A stretch of 64,000 nucleotides of DNA from Martinezella rhizogenes (GTDB lineage Bacteria > Pseudomonadota > Alphaproteobacteria > Rhizobiales > Rhizobiaceae): contig NZ_SGNY01000014.1 in assembly GCF_007002745.1 (NCBI RefSeq), positions 62,001 through 126,000 of the forward strand. Reading direction: 5' to 3'. The position numbers and the translations under genes are program-made. The notes below the pieces were generated by a model. That model worked only from the letters and a program-made list of their open reading frames with translations. It had not been told where the DNA came from and did no database searches. Shown here in pieces: positions 17,831 through 26,444 of this stretch (its first letter is position 1; each line of letters begins with the position of its first letter).

Positions 17831-18627
17831 CGTACCAGTGCTTTCTTTGTCTGAGCGGCCATTCCATGGGCCGGCAGAAAACGAATATGAGAAAAGCCGC
17901 CCTCATCCGTGGTGACGACGGACTGCACCCCGAAAACATCGGCGATCGTCGCCGATGTGAGGACCTCGTGCGGCGGACCGGCCGCAATCATCCGCCCCTG
18001 ATGCATGATGGCGACGCGGTCGCAGAACACGGCGGCGTGATTGAGATCATGCAGCGCCGCAACGACGGTCAGCCCCTGTCGGCGGACCAGATCGAGCAGG
18101 CCGATCTGATGGCCGATATCGAGGTGATTGGTCGGCTCGTCCAGCAGCAGGATATGCGGCTGCTGCGCCAGCGCGCGGGCAATATGCAGGCGCTGGCGTT
18201 CGCCGCCGGAAAGATGGTGCCAGCTTCGTTCTGCCTTGTCCGCCATATCGACATTGTCGAGTGCGGCGTCGACGATGGCGTCGTCATTGGCCGACCAGGC
18301 GGAGAGCGGACCGAGATAGGGCGTGCGACCAAGCTCCACCGCCTGTCGCGCCGTAATTCGCTCTGTGGTCTCTGCCTGCTGTTCCACAAATGCCAACCGG
18401 CGGGCAAGATCGCGCCGCCCCAAGGAGGCGAGCGCATCGTCACCAAGCGTGACGTGACCCCGGCGCGGCTTGCGGATGCCGGCCAGCATCGAAAGCAGTG
18501 TGCTTTTGCCGGAACCATTCGGGCCGATAATGCCCAGAAACTCTCCGGACCCGACATCGAGCGAAACGCCACGGACAATATCGACATTGCCGGCATGAAA
18601 ATGCAGGTCGTGGGCGGATAATTTCAT
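17827..18627 (-). CDS. ABC transporter ATPase of the B12-riboswitch operon (BtuD/FecE-like)
   Basis: The protein has about 266 residues from the ATG at 18627 (MKLSAHDLHF), which overlaps the permease stop by 4 bases; the frame remains open further upstream inside the permease gene, but that part is a shadow. Walker A is GPNGSGKST, signature LSGGERQR, Walker B ILLLDEP, and the switch is ALHDLNHA. It energises a FecCD-type importer. Because the operon is led by a cobalamin riboswitch, the cargo is probably a corrinoid, a cobalt compound or a chelate whose need depends on B12. Confidence 0.9.
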   Translation of the reverse strand: MKLSAHDLHFHAGNVDIVRGVSLDVGSGEFLGIIGPNGSGKSTLLSMLAGIRKPRRGHVTLGDDALASLGRRDLARRLAFVEQQAETTERITARQAVELGRTPYLGPLSAWSANDDAIVDAALDNVDMADKAERSWHHLSGGERQRLHIARALAQQPHILLLDEPTNHLDIGHQIGLLDLVRRQGLTVVAALHDLNHAAVFCDRVAIMHQGRMIAAGPPHEVLTSATIADVFGVQSVVTTDEGGFSHIRFLPAHGMAAQTKKALVR

Positions 18628-19652
18628 GAGCGCCCCCTCTTCTGCCCGAGAATGAAGGCGAAGGCCGGCGCGCCGACGAGCGCGGTAATCACGCCGATCG
18701 GCAGTACCTGACCGGGAATGACGATGCGCGAGAGAATATCGGCAACGATCATGAAAACAGCACCGGTCAGCGCCGTTACCGGCAGCAATAACCCGTGGCG
18801 AACGCCGACGAAGATGCGCGCCGCGTGCGGAATGACGAGACCGACAAAGCCGATGGAGCCAACCAGCGACACCATCACCGCCGTCATGATCGCCGAAACC
18901 GAGATCAGTACCGCATAGGTCCGGCGCACCGGAATACCGAGCGAGGCGGCGGCCTGACCGCCGAAAGCGAAGGCATCCAGCGCCCGGGAATACCAGAGGC
19001 ACACCGCAAGACCGGCGATGCTGACCGGCAAAGCCAGCCAGACATCCGGCCAGCGCACCCCGGAAAGATTGCCGAGAAGCCAGAACATAATGCCGCGCGC
19101 CTGTTCGGCATTGGCGGATTTGGTGACGATGAACGAGGTCATGGCATTGAACAGCTGCGAGCCGGCCACCCCGGCCAGAATGATGGCGCTATTGCCGTGA
19201 CCAGCCCGCACCGCCAGAAGGCTAACCAGCGAGAATGCAACGAAAGCGCCGATCAGCGCCCCCGCCGGCATGGTCAGGAACCCTGCCCCGAAACCCAGAA
19301 GAGCGACCGCGACCGCCCCGGTGGAGGCGCCTGCGGAAATGCCGAGAATATAGGGATCGGCCAGCGGGTTGCGCAAAAGCGATTGCAGCACCGCGCCGGC
19401 AAGCGCCAGAGAAGCACCGCAGCAGGCGGCGACAACGGCGCGGCTGAGGCGGTAGCTCCAGACGATACCCTCATCCAGCGGCTCCAGCGGGTAACCCGCG
19501 TGGAAGACACGGTTGGCGATGGTTTTCGCCACCACATCGAAGGGAATGGCAGTCTCGCCGATGGCCGCTCCGGCCATCAGCGCGACGAGCAGCAGGGCGA
19601 GCGCGGCAAAAGCCAGACCCGCCCTGCCGAGATGGACGGAAAAACCGTTCAC
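18624..19652 (-). CDS. FecCD/BtuC-type permease of the B12-riboswitch operon
   Basis: This 342-residue permease has about ten transmembrane helices. Landmarks are LGISAGASTGAVAVALLG, the coupling segment AFGGQAAASLGIPVRR and FVGLVIPHAARIFVG. It overlaps both neighbours by 4 bases (ATGA junctions), so the whole operon is translationally coupled. Its sequence is distinct from the permease at 12839-13906, so the two importers are separate systems and not recent duplicates. Confidence 0.92.
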   Translation of the reverse strand: MNGFSVHLGRAGLAFAALALLLVALMAGAAIGETAIPFDVVAKTIANRVFHAGYPLEPLDEGIVWSYRLSRAVVAACCGASLALAGAVLQSLLRNPLADPYILGISAGASTGAVAVALLGFGAGFLTMPAGALIGAFVAFSLVSLLAVRAGHGNSAIILAGVAGSQLFNAMTSFIVTKSANAEQARGIMFWLLGNLSGVRWPDVWLALPVSIAGLAVCLWYSRALDAFAFGGQAAASLGIPVRRTYAVLISVSAIMTAVMVSLVGSIGFVGLVIPHAARIFVGVRHGLLLPVTALTGAVFMIVADILSRIVIPGQVLPIGVITALVGAPAFAFILGQKRGRS

Positions 19653-20680
19653 TTGGCGAGGCCGGCAGCCGAAATCGCCTCGGCCAGCGTTTCAATGCCT
19701 TCGATCGTGCGGATGGTCGGGTTCATCGCCTGCGCATCCATATCGAACACATGACCTTCCTTGACGGCGGGCATGATGCTGGCGACGGGGTCGGTTGCGA
19801 GGAACTTGTGCTTGACGGCAACGTCATCGGCCGGGAAACGGCGACGGTCCATCTTGCCGGCGACGATGACGGTCGGATTGGCCTTGGCGATGGTTTCCCA
19901 GCCAACGGTCGGCCATTCCTCATCGCTTTCGATGATATTCGTCAGCCCGAGTGCGGACATGATGTAACCGGGCGCGCCATGGCGGCCCGCCACGTAAGGG
20001 TCGATATCCAGTTCGGCGCTGGAGAACCAGAAGACGGCGGAAATCTTGCCATTCGCCGAAGCGATCTTGGCGCGGGCGGCTTCTTCACGCTTTTTCAGGT
20101 CGGCGACAACCTCTTCGCCGCGGTCCTGCACGTTGAAGATTTTGGCGAGATCGCGGATTTCCTGATAGATCAGTTCCATGGTGAAACCGGTCTTGCGCAC
20201 GCCGTCGCCGCCGCCGGAATTATCCTTACCGACGCAATCGGCCGGCGAGGTGTAAACGGGAATACCGAGTTCGGCGAATTGCGCTGGCGTGCCGACAACA
20301 CCTTCAGGGCCGATCTGCCACTGAAACTGCGTCGTTACCAGGTCCGGCCTCTTGCCGACAACGGCCTCGAAACTCGGATCATTGTCGGCCAGACGCTCCA
20401 CCTTGGCGTTGGCTTCCTCGTAACCCTTCAGAACCGGGCCGATCCACAGCGCCGTGCCCACCACCCTGTCGGCAACGCCGAGAAGATAAAGAACCTCGGT
20501 CGTGCTCTGGCCGACGGATACCGTGCGGGCCGGCGCCTGTTTGAAGGTGATGTCCTGACCGCAGCTGTTGATCGTCAGGGGATAGACCGTTTCGGCGGCA
20601 TGGGCGGAAGCGGCGGGCAAAGCCGTAAGCGCAGCGGCCAGAAGGCCGGCATAGGCCGGCAGGCGTCCAGGATTAAACAT
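19649..20680 (-). CDS. Periplasmic binding protein of the B12-riboswitch ABC importer
   Basis: The protein has about 343 residues. The start is the ATG at 20680, with GGAG placed 6 bases upstream; the longer frame to 20782 runs through the leader region. A signal peptide ends near AHAAE. The domain is a BtuF/FecB-like class III binding fold, with INSCGQDITFKQAPARTVSVGQ at the start and a VGWETIAKANPTVIVAG block near residue 260. It is the first structural gene after the cobalamin riboswitch and the cysteine-rich upstream ORF. A corrinoid or cobalt-chelate ligand is inferred from control, not from binding residues. No TonB receptor gene is adjacent. Confidence 0.9.
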   Translation of the reverse strand: MFNPGRLPAYAGLLAAALTALPAASAHAAETVYPLTINSCGQDITFKQAPARTVSVGQSTTEVLYLLGVADRVVGTALWIGPVLKGYEEANAKVERLADNDPSFEAVVGKRPDLVTTQFQWQIGPEGVVGTPAQFAELGIPVYTSPADCVGKDNSGGGDGVRKTGFTMELIYQEIRDLAKIFNVQDRGEEVVADLKKREEAARAKIASANGKISAVFWFSSAELDIDPYVAGRHGAPGYIMSALGLTNIIESDEEWPTVGWETIAKANPTVIVAGKMDRRRFPADDVAVKHKFLATDPVASIMPAVKEGHVFDMDAQAMNPTIRTIEGIETLAEAISAAGLAK

Positions 20681-20726
20681 GTGTTCTCCAGTCGAAATTA
20701 AATCGCTTGTTCCAGAGCCGCAGGCG

Positions 20727-20804
20727 TTAGAACGCGCAGCAACAGCGGGACGTCTTGTACGGAGAACAACGACGGGACGCAAACCAAATGTTATGAAATA
20801 ACAT
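20727..20804 (-). CDS. 25-residue cysteine-rich upstream ORF (candidate leader peptide)
   Basis: Between the riboswitch and the binding-protein gene lies an ORF of 25 codons with an excellent ribosome binding site (GGAGGAGG, eight bases before the ATG). The peptide starts MLFHNIWFASRRC and ends SRCCCAF, with three consecutive cysteines just before the stop. It ends 46 bases before the next start codon. Its position, strong translation signal and terminal cysteine cluster fit a regulatory leader peptide whose translation is sensitive to cysteine, copper or another thiol-binding metal. An inverted repeat (ATGTTATGAAATAACAT on the plus strand) overlaps its start. No homologue is recognised. Confidence 0.55.
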   Translation of the reverse strand: MLFHNIWFASRRCSPYKTSRCCCAF

Positions 20805-20820
20805 TACAATTTCCTCCTCC

Positions 20821-21072
20821 GGGCTTCCCCGCCCGTAACGATGGTTCATATTTTGACGGCAGGTCTCCTGGCTCACGGATTTGCGCCGTTCATCTGCCTT
20901 CCCGCATTCCGCAGAATGCAGTGGCATGACGCCTTGAAGCGCCACGGGGATGAACGGCAATCCGCTTACAGTTGCGGGGGCAGCCACGGCATTGGGCGAT
21001 CACCATCACCCGCACCATGTTCCCTATTAATCCCTTCGCCTTTCGGCTGCAGGAACCGTCGCTTTCTCACAT
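20821..21072 (-). promoter_or_regulatory. Cobalamin riboswitch upstream of the btu-like operon
   Basis: Read on the minus strand the conserved blocks appear in order: TTAATAGGGAACATGGTGC near 21030-21012, GGCTGCCCCCGCAACTGTAAG at 20985-20965, and GAGCCAGGAGACCTGCC at 20874-20858. A GGGCGGGGAAGCCC hairpin follows just before the strong ribosome site of the leader ORF. B12 binding should reduce expression of the importer and pseudoazurin, possibly through access to that site. Confidence 0.93.
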
Positions 21073-21202
21073 AAGGGGCAAGAGCCGGAGCGTCAATCGC
21101 CAAAGCATGTCTCACAACCGTGTGGAAGGGTTCTGCGACAAAGACACGCACACAGCAGGAACCCAAAGTGCGTAACATGAAGTCGATGGGAAACGAGGGG
21201 CT

Positions 21203-22081
21203 TCAACACAGGGATGGGCCTGCCAGAGCAAAAATCCCAGCCGAGCCGGAACCTTCCGGCTGCGGCGCATTTTTTGACATGGTCGTCAGTGTTTCAATCA
21301 CCACCAGCCCGGATTGCGCCAGAAAATCGGTGAGAACACCGTCATCACGCACGGCATCGAGCCGGACAAGCTGCCCGTCGAGATCGGCAAAATGCCGCCT
21401 GACCAGCGCGACTGCCTCCGCTTCCCCCTCCGCAATCACCGGGCCGATGATGTGGCCCCGCCCTGCCGCCCGCCGCAGCGCGAAGGCGGCCAGACGATCC
21501 GCCTCGAACAGGCCGTAGCCGGTGTTTTCCCGCAGGAGACGCTGCAGCACGCCCCGGCGTGAAACGCCGAAAGCCGCCCGGTCCAGATCTTCCACGGCGG
21601 AGAGATGATGTTCCGAAACTGGCTCGATCCTCTGTTTCTTGCCAAGCTGCGGCGCCTCTGTGGTGCAACGGGCCTTGCCGCGCAGAAGATGCACCCGTTC
21701 CGTATCCCCGGTAAAACCGAGCCCGGCAAATAGCCGCCGGGACACCTCCGTTGCATTCAGCCGCAAGGCGGCGGCAGGATATCTCGCGACAAGCTGCCGG
21801 ACCAGCCAGGGTGCCACGCCCTGCCCCTGCAGGCGTGGGGAAACAATGACCATGCCTAACGTTGCAAAAGCCTGATCATAGGGAAAAAGCATGGCGGTTG
21901 CGACAACCCGGTCAATCTCGTCCAGCGCCGCAAGACCCACACCGCACTGGCGCAGGAAACACCATTCATTGGCATGATACCGCCATCCGACAGCCATGGA
22001 GAGGGCATGCAGATGATCCGCCTCCACATCGGCGATTTCCACGGTTCGCAACTCGAAACTATCGACCTTGAGCAGCTCCAT
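21203..22081 (-). CDS. Tandem-GNAT N-acetyltransferase, copy 1
   Basis: The 292-residue protein has two GNAT folds in tandem. The N-terminal one carries the acetyl-CoA loop (MVIVSPRLQGQGVAPWLVRQLV, near residue 80-100) and LFAGLGF; the C-terminal half (from about 155) is a degenerate GNAT domain. It shares layout and many positions with the plus-strand gene at 31458-32294 (GW...W, VATAM, MVIV...GxG, HIIGPVIAE versus EVIGPVVAE), so the two are paralogs bordering the catabolic region. The substrate is unknown; small amines or amino acids are usual for the superfamily. Confidence 0.82.
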   Translation of the reverse strand: MELLKVDSFELRTVEIADVEADHLHALSMAVGWRYHANEWCFLRQCGVGLAALDEIDRVVATAMLFPYDQAFATLGMVIVSPRLQGQGVAPWLVRQLVARYPAAALRLNATEVSRRLFAGLGFTGDTERVHLLRGKARCTTEAPQLGKKQRIEPVSEHHLSAVEDLDRAAFGVSRRGVLQRLLRENTGYGLFEADRLAAFALRRAAGRGHIIGPVIAEGEAEAVALVRRHFADLDGQLVRLDAVRDDGVLTDFLAQSGLVVIETLTTMSKNAPQPEGSGSAGIFALAGPSLC

Positions 22082-22322
22082 AGCAAACGGCTCTCATTCC
22101 CTCCGGCGCGGAACCCTAGGGCCCCGGCAGCCCAGCCCACGACATCCGAAGATAACCGGCCCTGCCCGCAGGAATTTTCTGAAAGCACTGGAAGGACACA
22201 ACAATCTACCGAAATCATCGGCATTTCAGCAGATAAACGCCGCTGGCCATTCTAAGCTTCTGCGGTGAATAATCCGGCCAGCATAAGCGGCCGGCCAGTG
22301 GGAACGACCAGCGGGGACGACC

Positions 22323-23447
22323 ATGAACGCAATCGAAATCCTTGAGCGTCTCGTCGCCTTCCCGTCCGTTGTTGGAACCGCCAATGGCGATATTGCCGGA
22401 TGGATTGCCGATTATCTGGAAGGCCATGGCGCGAAAGTCTCGCTGTTGCCCGGGCCGGAGGGCGACCGCGCCAATCTCTTCGCCACGTTCGGCCCGGCCG
22501 ATCGGGCCGGTTATATCCTGTCCGGCCACATGGATGTGGTGCCGGCCGGAGAACCGGAATGGACCTCCAATCCCTTCACGCTGAGAACCGAAAACGACCG
22601 GCTCTACGGGCGCGGAACCACCGACATGAAAGGGTTTCTTGCCACTGTGCTCGCCGCGGCGCCGGCATTTTCGCGCATGACGCTTGAACGGCCGATACAC
22701 ATCGCCTTTTCCTATGACGAGGAGGCGGGCTGCCGTGGCGTTCCCCATCTCATCGCCAGGCTGCCGGAACTGTGTGCCCCGCCGGCGGGCGCCATCATCG
22801 GCGAACCCAGCAATATGCGCGCCGTCCGCGCCCACAAGGGCAAGGCCGCAGCGCGCATCACCCTGCACGGCCGGTCCGGCCATTCCTCACGGCCGGATCA
22901 GGGGATAAACGCCATTCACCTGATGACCGGTATCATGGCAAAAGCAGTCGAAACCGCCGATACGCTGACGCGGGGACCGTTCGAAGCAACCTTCGAGCCG
23001 CCCTACTCCTCCTTGCAGATCGGCACGGTAAAAGGCGGGCAGGCAATCAATATCATCCCCGATCATTGCGCAATCGAACTGGAAGCGCGGGCAATTTCGG
23101 GCGTCTTACCGCTCGCCCTGCTGGAGCCGGTAAAAAGCGCTGTCGAAGCGCTTGCCGCAACGGGCGTCGATATCGAATGGACACCGATGAGCGCTTATCC
23201 GGCCCTGTCGCTTCCAGCCGATGCGCCGCTTGCTTTGCTTCTGGAGGAACTGACCGGCACCGCCAACCTCGCAGCCGTAAGCTACGGAACGGAGGCCGGG
23301 CTTTTCCAGGCAGCGGGCATAGATGCCATCATTTGCGGCCCGGGCGATATCGGCCGCGCCCACAAGCCGGACGAATTCATAACCGCGGGCGAACTTGCCG
23401 CCTGCCAGTCGATGCTGGAAACACTCGGCCGCCGCTGCGCCGCTTAA
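22323..23447 (+). CDS. argE: Acetylornithine deacetylase-like M20 metallopeptidase
   Basis: The 374-residue protein has M20 family metal and catalytic motifs: SGHMDVVPAGE near residue 78, the bridging aspartate in YGRGTTDMKGF, the general base in YDEEAGCRG, and the dimerisation domain around GRSGHSSRPDQG. ArgE cleaves N-acetyl-L-ornithine to ornithine and acetate. Here it heads a plus-strand run of catabolic genes with no other arginine biosynthesis genes, so it may deacylate a related N-acyl amino acid or polyamine derivative. The hydroxyacid dehydrogenase gene follows after 18 bases. Confidence 0.85.
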   Translation: MNAIEILERLVAFPSVVGTANGDIAGWIADYLEGHGAKVSLLPGPEGDRANLFATFGPADRAGYILSGHMDVVPAGEPEWTSNPFTLRTENDRLYGRGTTDMKGFLATVLAAAPAFSRMTLERPIHIAFSYDEEAGCRGVPHLIARLPELCAPPAGAIIGEPSNMRAVRAHKGKAAARITLHGRSGHSSRPDQGINAIHLMTGIMAKAVETADTLTRGPFEATFEPPYSSLQIGTVKGGQAINIIPDHCAIELEARAISGVLPLALLEPVKSAVEALAATGVDIEWTPMSAYPALSLPADAPLALLLEELTGTANLAAVSYGTEAGLFQAAGIDAIICGPGDIGRAHKPDEFITAGELAACQSMLETLGRRCAA

Positions 23448-23465
23448 TCGAATGACGGGTATTAG

Positions 23466-24392
23466 ATGACGTTTCTCTTCAATTCCGACGCAAAGCGCGG
23501 CGAAATCTTCCGGCAGGCTCTGGCCACCGAACTGCCGGACCTGCCATTTTCGATGGATGCCGCCACTGTCGATCCCGATGCGGTGCGTTACCTCATTACA
23601 TGGACGGTGCCAGAGGATATCGCGCGTTACCGCAATCTCGAAATCCTGTTTTCGATCGGCGCAGGTGTTGACCAGTTTCACATCAGTGCAATCCCGGAAA
23701 CGGTGAAGGTCGTGCGCATGGTGGATGAAGGCATCATCCGCATGATGCAGGAATATGTCTGCCTCGGCGTGCTTGCCCTTCACCGCAACCTGCCGGCCTA
23801 TCTGGAACAGCAACGCCAAAACCTATGGAAAGCCCTGCCTGGCCAGCGGCAGGCGGAAGAATGCCGCGTCGGTATTCTCGGCCTTGGCATGCTGGGTGTT
23901 GCGGCACTCGAACGGCTGAAACCTTTCGGTTTTCCGCTTGCCGGCTGGAGCCGTTCTCCGCGCCGGATCGATGGCGTCACCTGCCACCATGGCGATGAAG
24001 GGCTGAACGCCATTCTTTCCACCAGCGATATCCTCGTCTGCCTGTTGCCGCTGACGGACGAGACCACCGGGCTTTTGAATGCCGGGCGCCTCGGCCTGCT
24101 GCCGGATGGCGCGGCTCTCGTCCACGCCGGGCGCGGCAGGCAGCTCGATCATGACGCACTCCTAGATGCACTCGACAGCGGCAGGCTTTCCGGCGCGGTG
24201 ATCGACGTCACCGATCCCGAGCCACTGCCTGAGGGCCATCGTTTCTGGACCCATCCGAAAATTCTGCTGACGCCGCATATTGCCAGCGTCACCCAGCCCC
24301 ACTCCGCCGCCCGTACGGTCATCGACAATATCAAACGATACGAATCCGGCCTCGAGCCGCTCGGCCTCGTTGACCGCAGCCGCGGATATTGA
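23466..24392 (+). CDS. D-2-hydroxyacid dehydrogenase (GhrA-like)
   Basis: The 308-residue protein has the NAD(P)-binding core [16 protein letters not shown] near residue 140 and the catalytic arginine/glutamate/histidine layout of glyoxylate/hydroxypyruvate reductase [31 protein letters not shown] and LTPHIAS. GhrA-type enzymes reduce glyoxylate or hydroxypyruvate with NADPH. It lies between the argE-like gene and a small cupin gene, all on one strand with short gaps, so it probably handles a 2-keto acid product of the same pathway. Confidence 0.88.
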   Translation: MTFLFNSDAKRGEIFRQALATELPDLPFSMDAATVDPDAVRYLITWTVPEDIARYRNLEILFSIGAGVDQFHISAIPETVKVVRMVDEGIIRMMQEYVCLGVLALHRNLPAYLEQQRQNLWKALPGQRQAEECRVGILGLGMLGVAALERLKPFGFPLAGWSRSPRRIDGVTCHHGDEGLNAILSTSDILVCLLPLTDETTGLLNAGRLGLLPDGAALVHAGRGRQLDHDALLDALDSGRLSGAVIDVTDPEPLPEGHRFWTHPKILLTPHIASVTQPHSAARTVIDNIKRYESGLEPLGLVDRSRGY

Positions 24393-24420
24393 TCATCCCC
24401 CATCTCAGAAAGGAAAATCC

Positions 24421-24777
24421 ATGCCGCTTCTCAAGCCCATCGACACCAATCCCGATTTCGAGCCGAAAACCTCCAAGGCCCTGCCGGAGCGCCTGATTGC
24501 CGGCGACCCTTCATTCAAGACCTGGGCGCTGGACGAAGCCCGCGATGGAACCGTAAAGACCGGCATCTGGGAAGCGACCCCGGGCGAAAGCCGTTCCATC
24601 AAGGGCGAGACCTTCGAGTTTTGCCATATTCTGGCCGGCGTCATCGAAATCACCCCTGATGGCGGCGAACCGCAGCGTTATACGGCTGGCGACAGCTTCG
24701 TCATGAAGCCGGGTTTCGTCGGCGTCTGGAAGACCATCGAAACAGTGCGCAAGATCTACGTCACCGTGAATGGATGA
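24421..24777 (+). CDS. Small cupin-domain protein
   Basis: The 118-residue single-domain cupin starts at the ATG at 24421 with AGGA upstream; the frame is open further left, but that is inside the dehydrogenase gene. The beta-barrel core is visible as GEFCHILAGVIEITPDGG-like residues (FEFCHILAGVIEI) and AGDSFVMKPGFVGVWKT. Proteins of this type (DUF861-like, ethanolamine/ureidoglycolate cupin relatives) often sit beside amine-catabolism genes, with uncertain biochemical roles. The metal-binding histidine set is incomplete, so a catalytic metal site is doubtful. Confidence 0.8.
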   Translation: MPLLKPIDTNPDFEPKTSKALPERLIAGDPSFKTWALDEARDGTVKTGIWEATPGESRSIKGETFEFCHILAGVIEITPDGGEPQRYTAGDSFVMKPGFVGVWKTIETVRKIYVTVNG

Positions 24778-24967
24778 TGTAAAACCCGCGTTTTTTAACG
24801 GTCGCTCACGGTAGCGGCCAGAAATACACGACAGGCAGCGCGCCGCAAAAGATTGCGCTGTCTGTCGACAACAAAACGGGATTTTCATTCATCGCCCGCG
24901 CCACAGTCGGTCGATTTCGCTTGGCGGCAGGGGTTAGCTTTAAGGGCATATCCACAGAGGATTTCCC

Positions 24968-26431
24968 ATGACGCTCAGCTTCGATCCAGACAGCCTGTCT
25001 TTGCCAATTGGCCATTTCATCGGCGACCGGCTGATCCCGGCTAAAGACGGCATCGACATGCATCGCCCATCGGACGGCATGGGATATGCCGGCTGCCCGA
25101 AGGCGGATGCGACGCTGGTGGACGAAGCGGTGCAAACCGCCAAGGCGGCGCTGAAGAGCAGCAACTGGGGCGGCGTGCGGCCGCGCGAGCGCACCAGGGT
25201 CTTGCAGCGCTGGGCCGACCTCATCGAAGCGGAAGCCGAGACCTTGGCGAAAATCGAGGCACTGTCCTCGACACGACCGGTGGGCCAGCTGATTGCCGGC
25301 GACATCGCCGTTACCGCCGAGCAGATCCGTTTCTTCGCCGAATTCGCCGACAAGGAAGGCGGCAATCTGGTGCCGACCGACGACACCAGCCTCGGCATGA
25401 TCATGACCGAGCCCTATGGCGTCGTCGGCGCGATCACGCCCTGGAATTTCCCCGTCTCCATGGCCGGCTGGAAGCTCGGCCCGGCGCTGGCGGCCGGTAA
25501 TGCCGTGGTGCTGAAACCCTCGGAAATGACGCCCTTCTCCAGCATTTTCATGGCGCAGCTGGCGATCAAGGCAGGGCTGCCCGCCGGCCTCATCAATATC
25601 GTGCTGGGTGACGGGCCGGTGACCGGTAATGCCATCACCGGGCACCCTGATATCTCAAAGGTCAGTTTCACCGGCTCCACCGCTGCGGGCGCCGCCATCA
25701 TGGCCAATATCGCCCGCACCGGCATCAAACCCATGACGCTGGAACTCGGCGGCAAGAGCCCACAAATCGTCTTTGCCGATGCCGACATCGAAAAAGCCGC
25801 GGCAGCGATTGCCGGCAATATTCTCTCCAATGCCGGGCAGGCCTGTGTTGCCGGCTCACGCATCATCGTCGAGGAAACTGCGGCAGATGCCCTTTCCGCC
25901 GCCATCATCGCCCGCATGAAGGTGGTAAAGCCCGGCCCGACATGGGACGAGACGACACAATATTCGCCGATCATTTCCGAGGTACAGCGCAAGCGTATCG
26001 ATGGCATCGTGCAGGCAGCTGTCGCCCATGGTGGCGAGTGCCTGACGGGCGGCGCGATCATGGACGGCCCCGGTTATTTCTACCAGCCAACGCTGATCGC
26101 CAATGTCGACCAGACCTCACCCGCCGTAACCGAGGAAATCTTCGGGCCGGTGCTGACTTTGCAAACCTTCCGCACGGAAGATGAGGCTCTGGCGCTTTCC
26201 GATCATCCGACCTACGGTCTGGCGGCAGGCCTTTTCAGCCGGGATATTTCGCGTGTCATGCGCCTGTCGCGCGCCATTCAGGCGGGAACGATCTGGGTCA
26301 ACCGTTATGGCCGCTCACGCGACCACATATTGCCGACCGGCGGTTACAAACGCTCCGGCATCGGCAAGGACCTCGGGCGGGAGGCCTATCTCGCCAACCG
26401 CAAGAGCAAAAGCGTCCTGATTGGACTGTAA
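24968..26431 (+). CDS. NAD(P)-dependent aldehyde dehydrogenase
   Basis: The 487-residue protein is full length for the family. The general base is in MTLELGGKSPQIV, the catalytic cysteine in NAGQACVAGSR, and the NAD-binding region in ITPWNFPVSMAGWKLGPALA. It oxidises an aldehyde to its acid; closest in feel are betaine-aldehyde or gamma-aminobutyraldehyde dehydrogenases. A 190-base gap before it contains no gene but could hold a promoter. The isopropylmalate/tartrate dehydrogenase-like gene begins 14 bases downstream. Confidence 0.9.
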   Translation: MTLSFDPDSLSLPIGHFIGDRLIPAKDGIDMHRPSDGMGYAGCPKADATLVDEAVQTAKAALKSSNWGGVRPRERTRVLQRWADLIEAEAETLAKIEALSSTRPVGQLIAGDIAVTAEQIRFFAEFADKEGGNLVPTDDTSLGMIMTEPYGVVGAITPWNFPVSMAGWKLGPALAAGNAVVLKPSEMTPFSSIFMAQLAIKAGLPAGLINIVLGDGPVTGNAITGHPDISKVSFTGSTAAGAAIMANIARTGIKPMTLELGGKSPQIVFADADIEKAAAAIAGNILSNAGQACVAGSRIIVEETAADALSAAIIARMKVVKPGPTWDETTQYSPIISEVQRKRIDGIVQAAVAHGGECLTGGAIMDGPGYFYQPTLIANVDQTSPAVTEEIFGPVLTLQTFRTEDEALALSDHPTYGLAAGLFSRDISRVMRLSRAIQAGTIWVNRYGRSRDHILPTGGYKRSGIGKDLGREAYLANRKSKSVLIGL

Positions 26432-26444
26432 CAGGGGAAATCTT

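Noticed and set aside
17827-19002. Extended ATPase frame reaching back into the permease gene
   Set aside because: The added N-terminal part is the out-of-frame shadow of the permease; the ATG at 18627 fits the domain start and the 4-base overlap.
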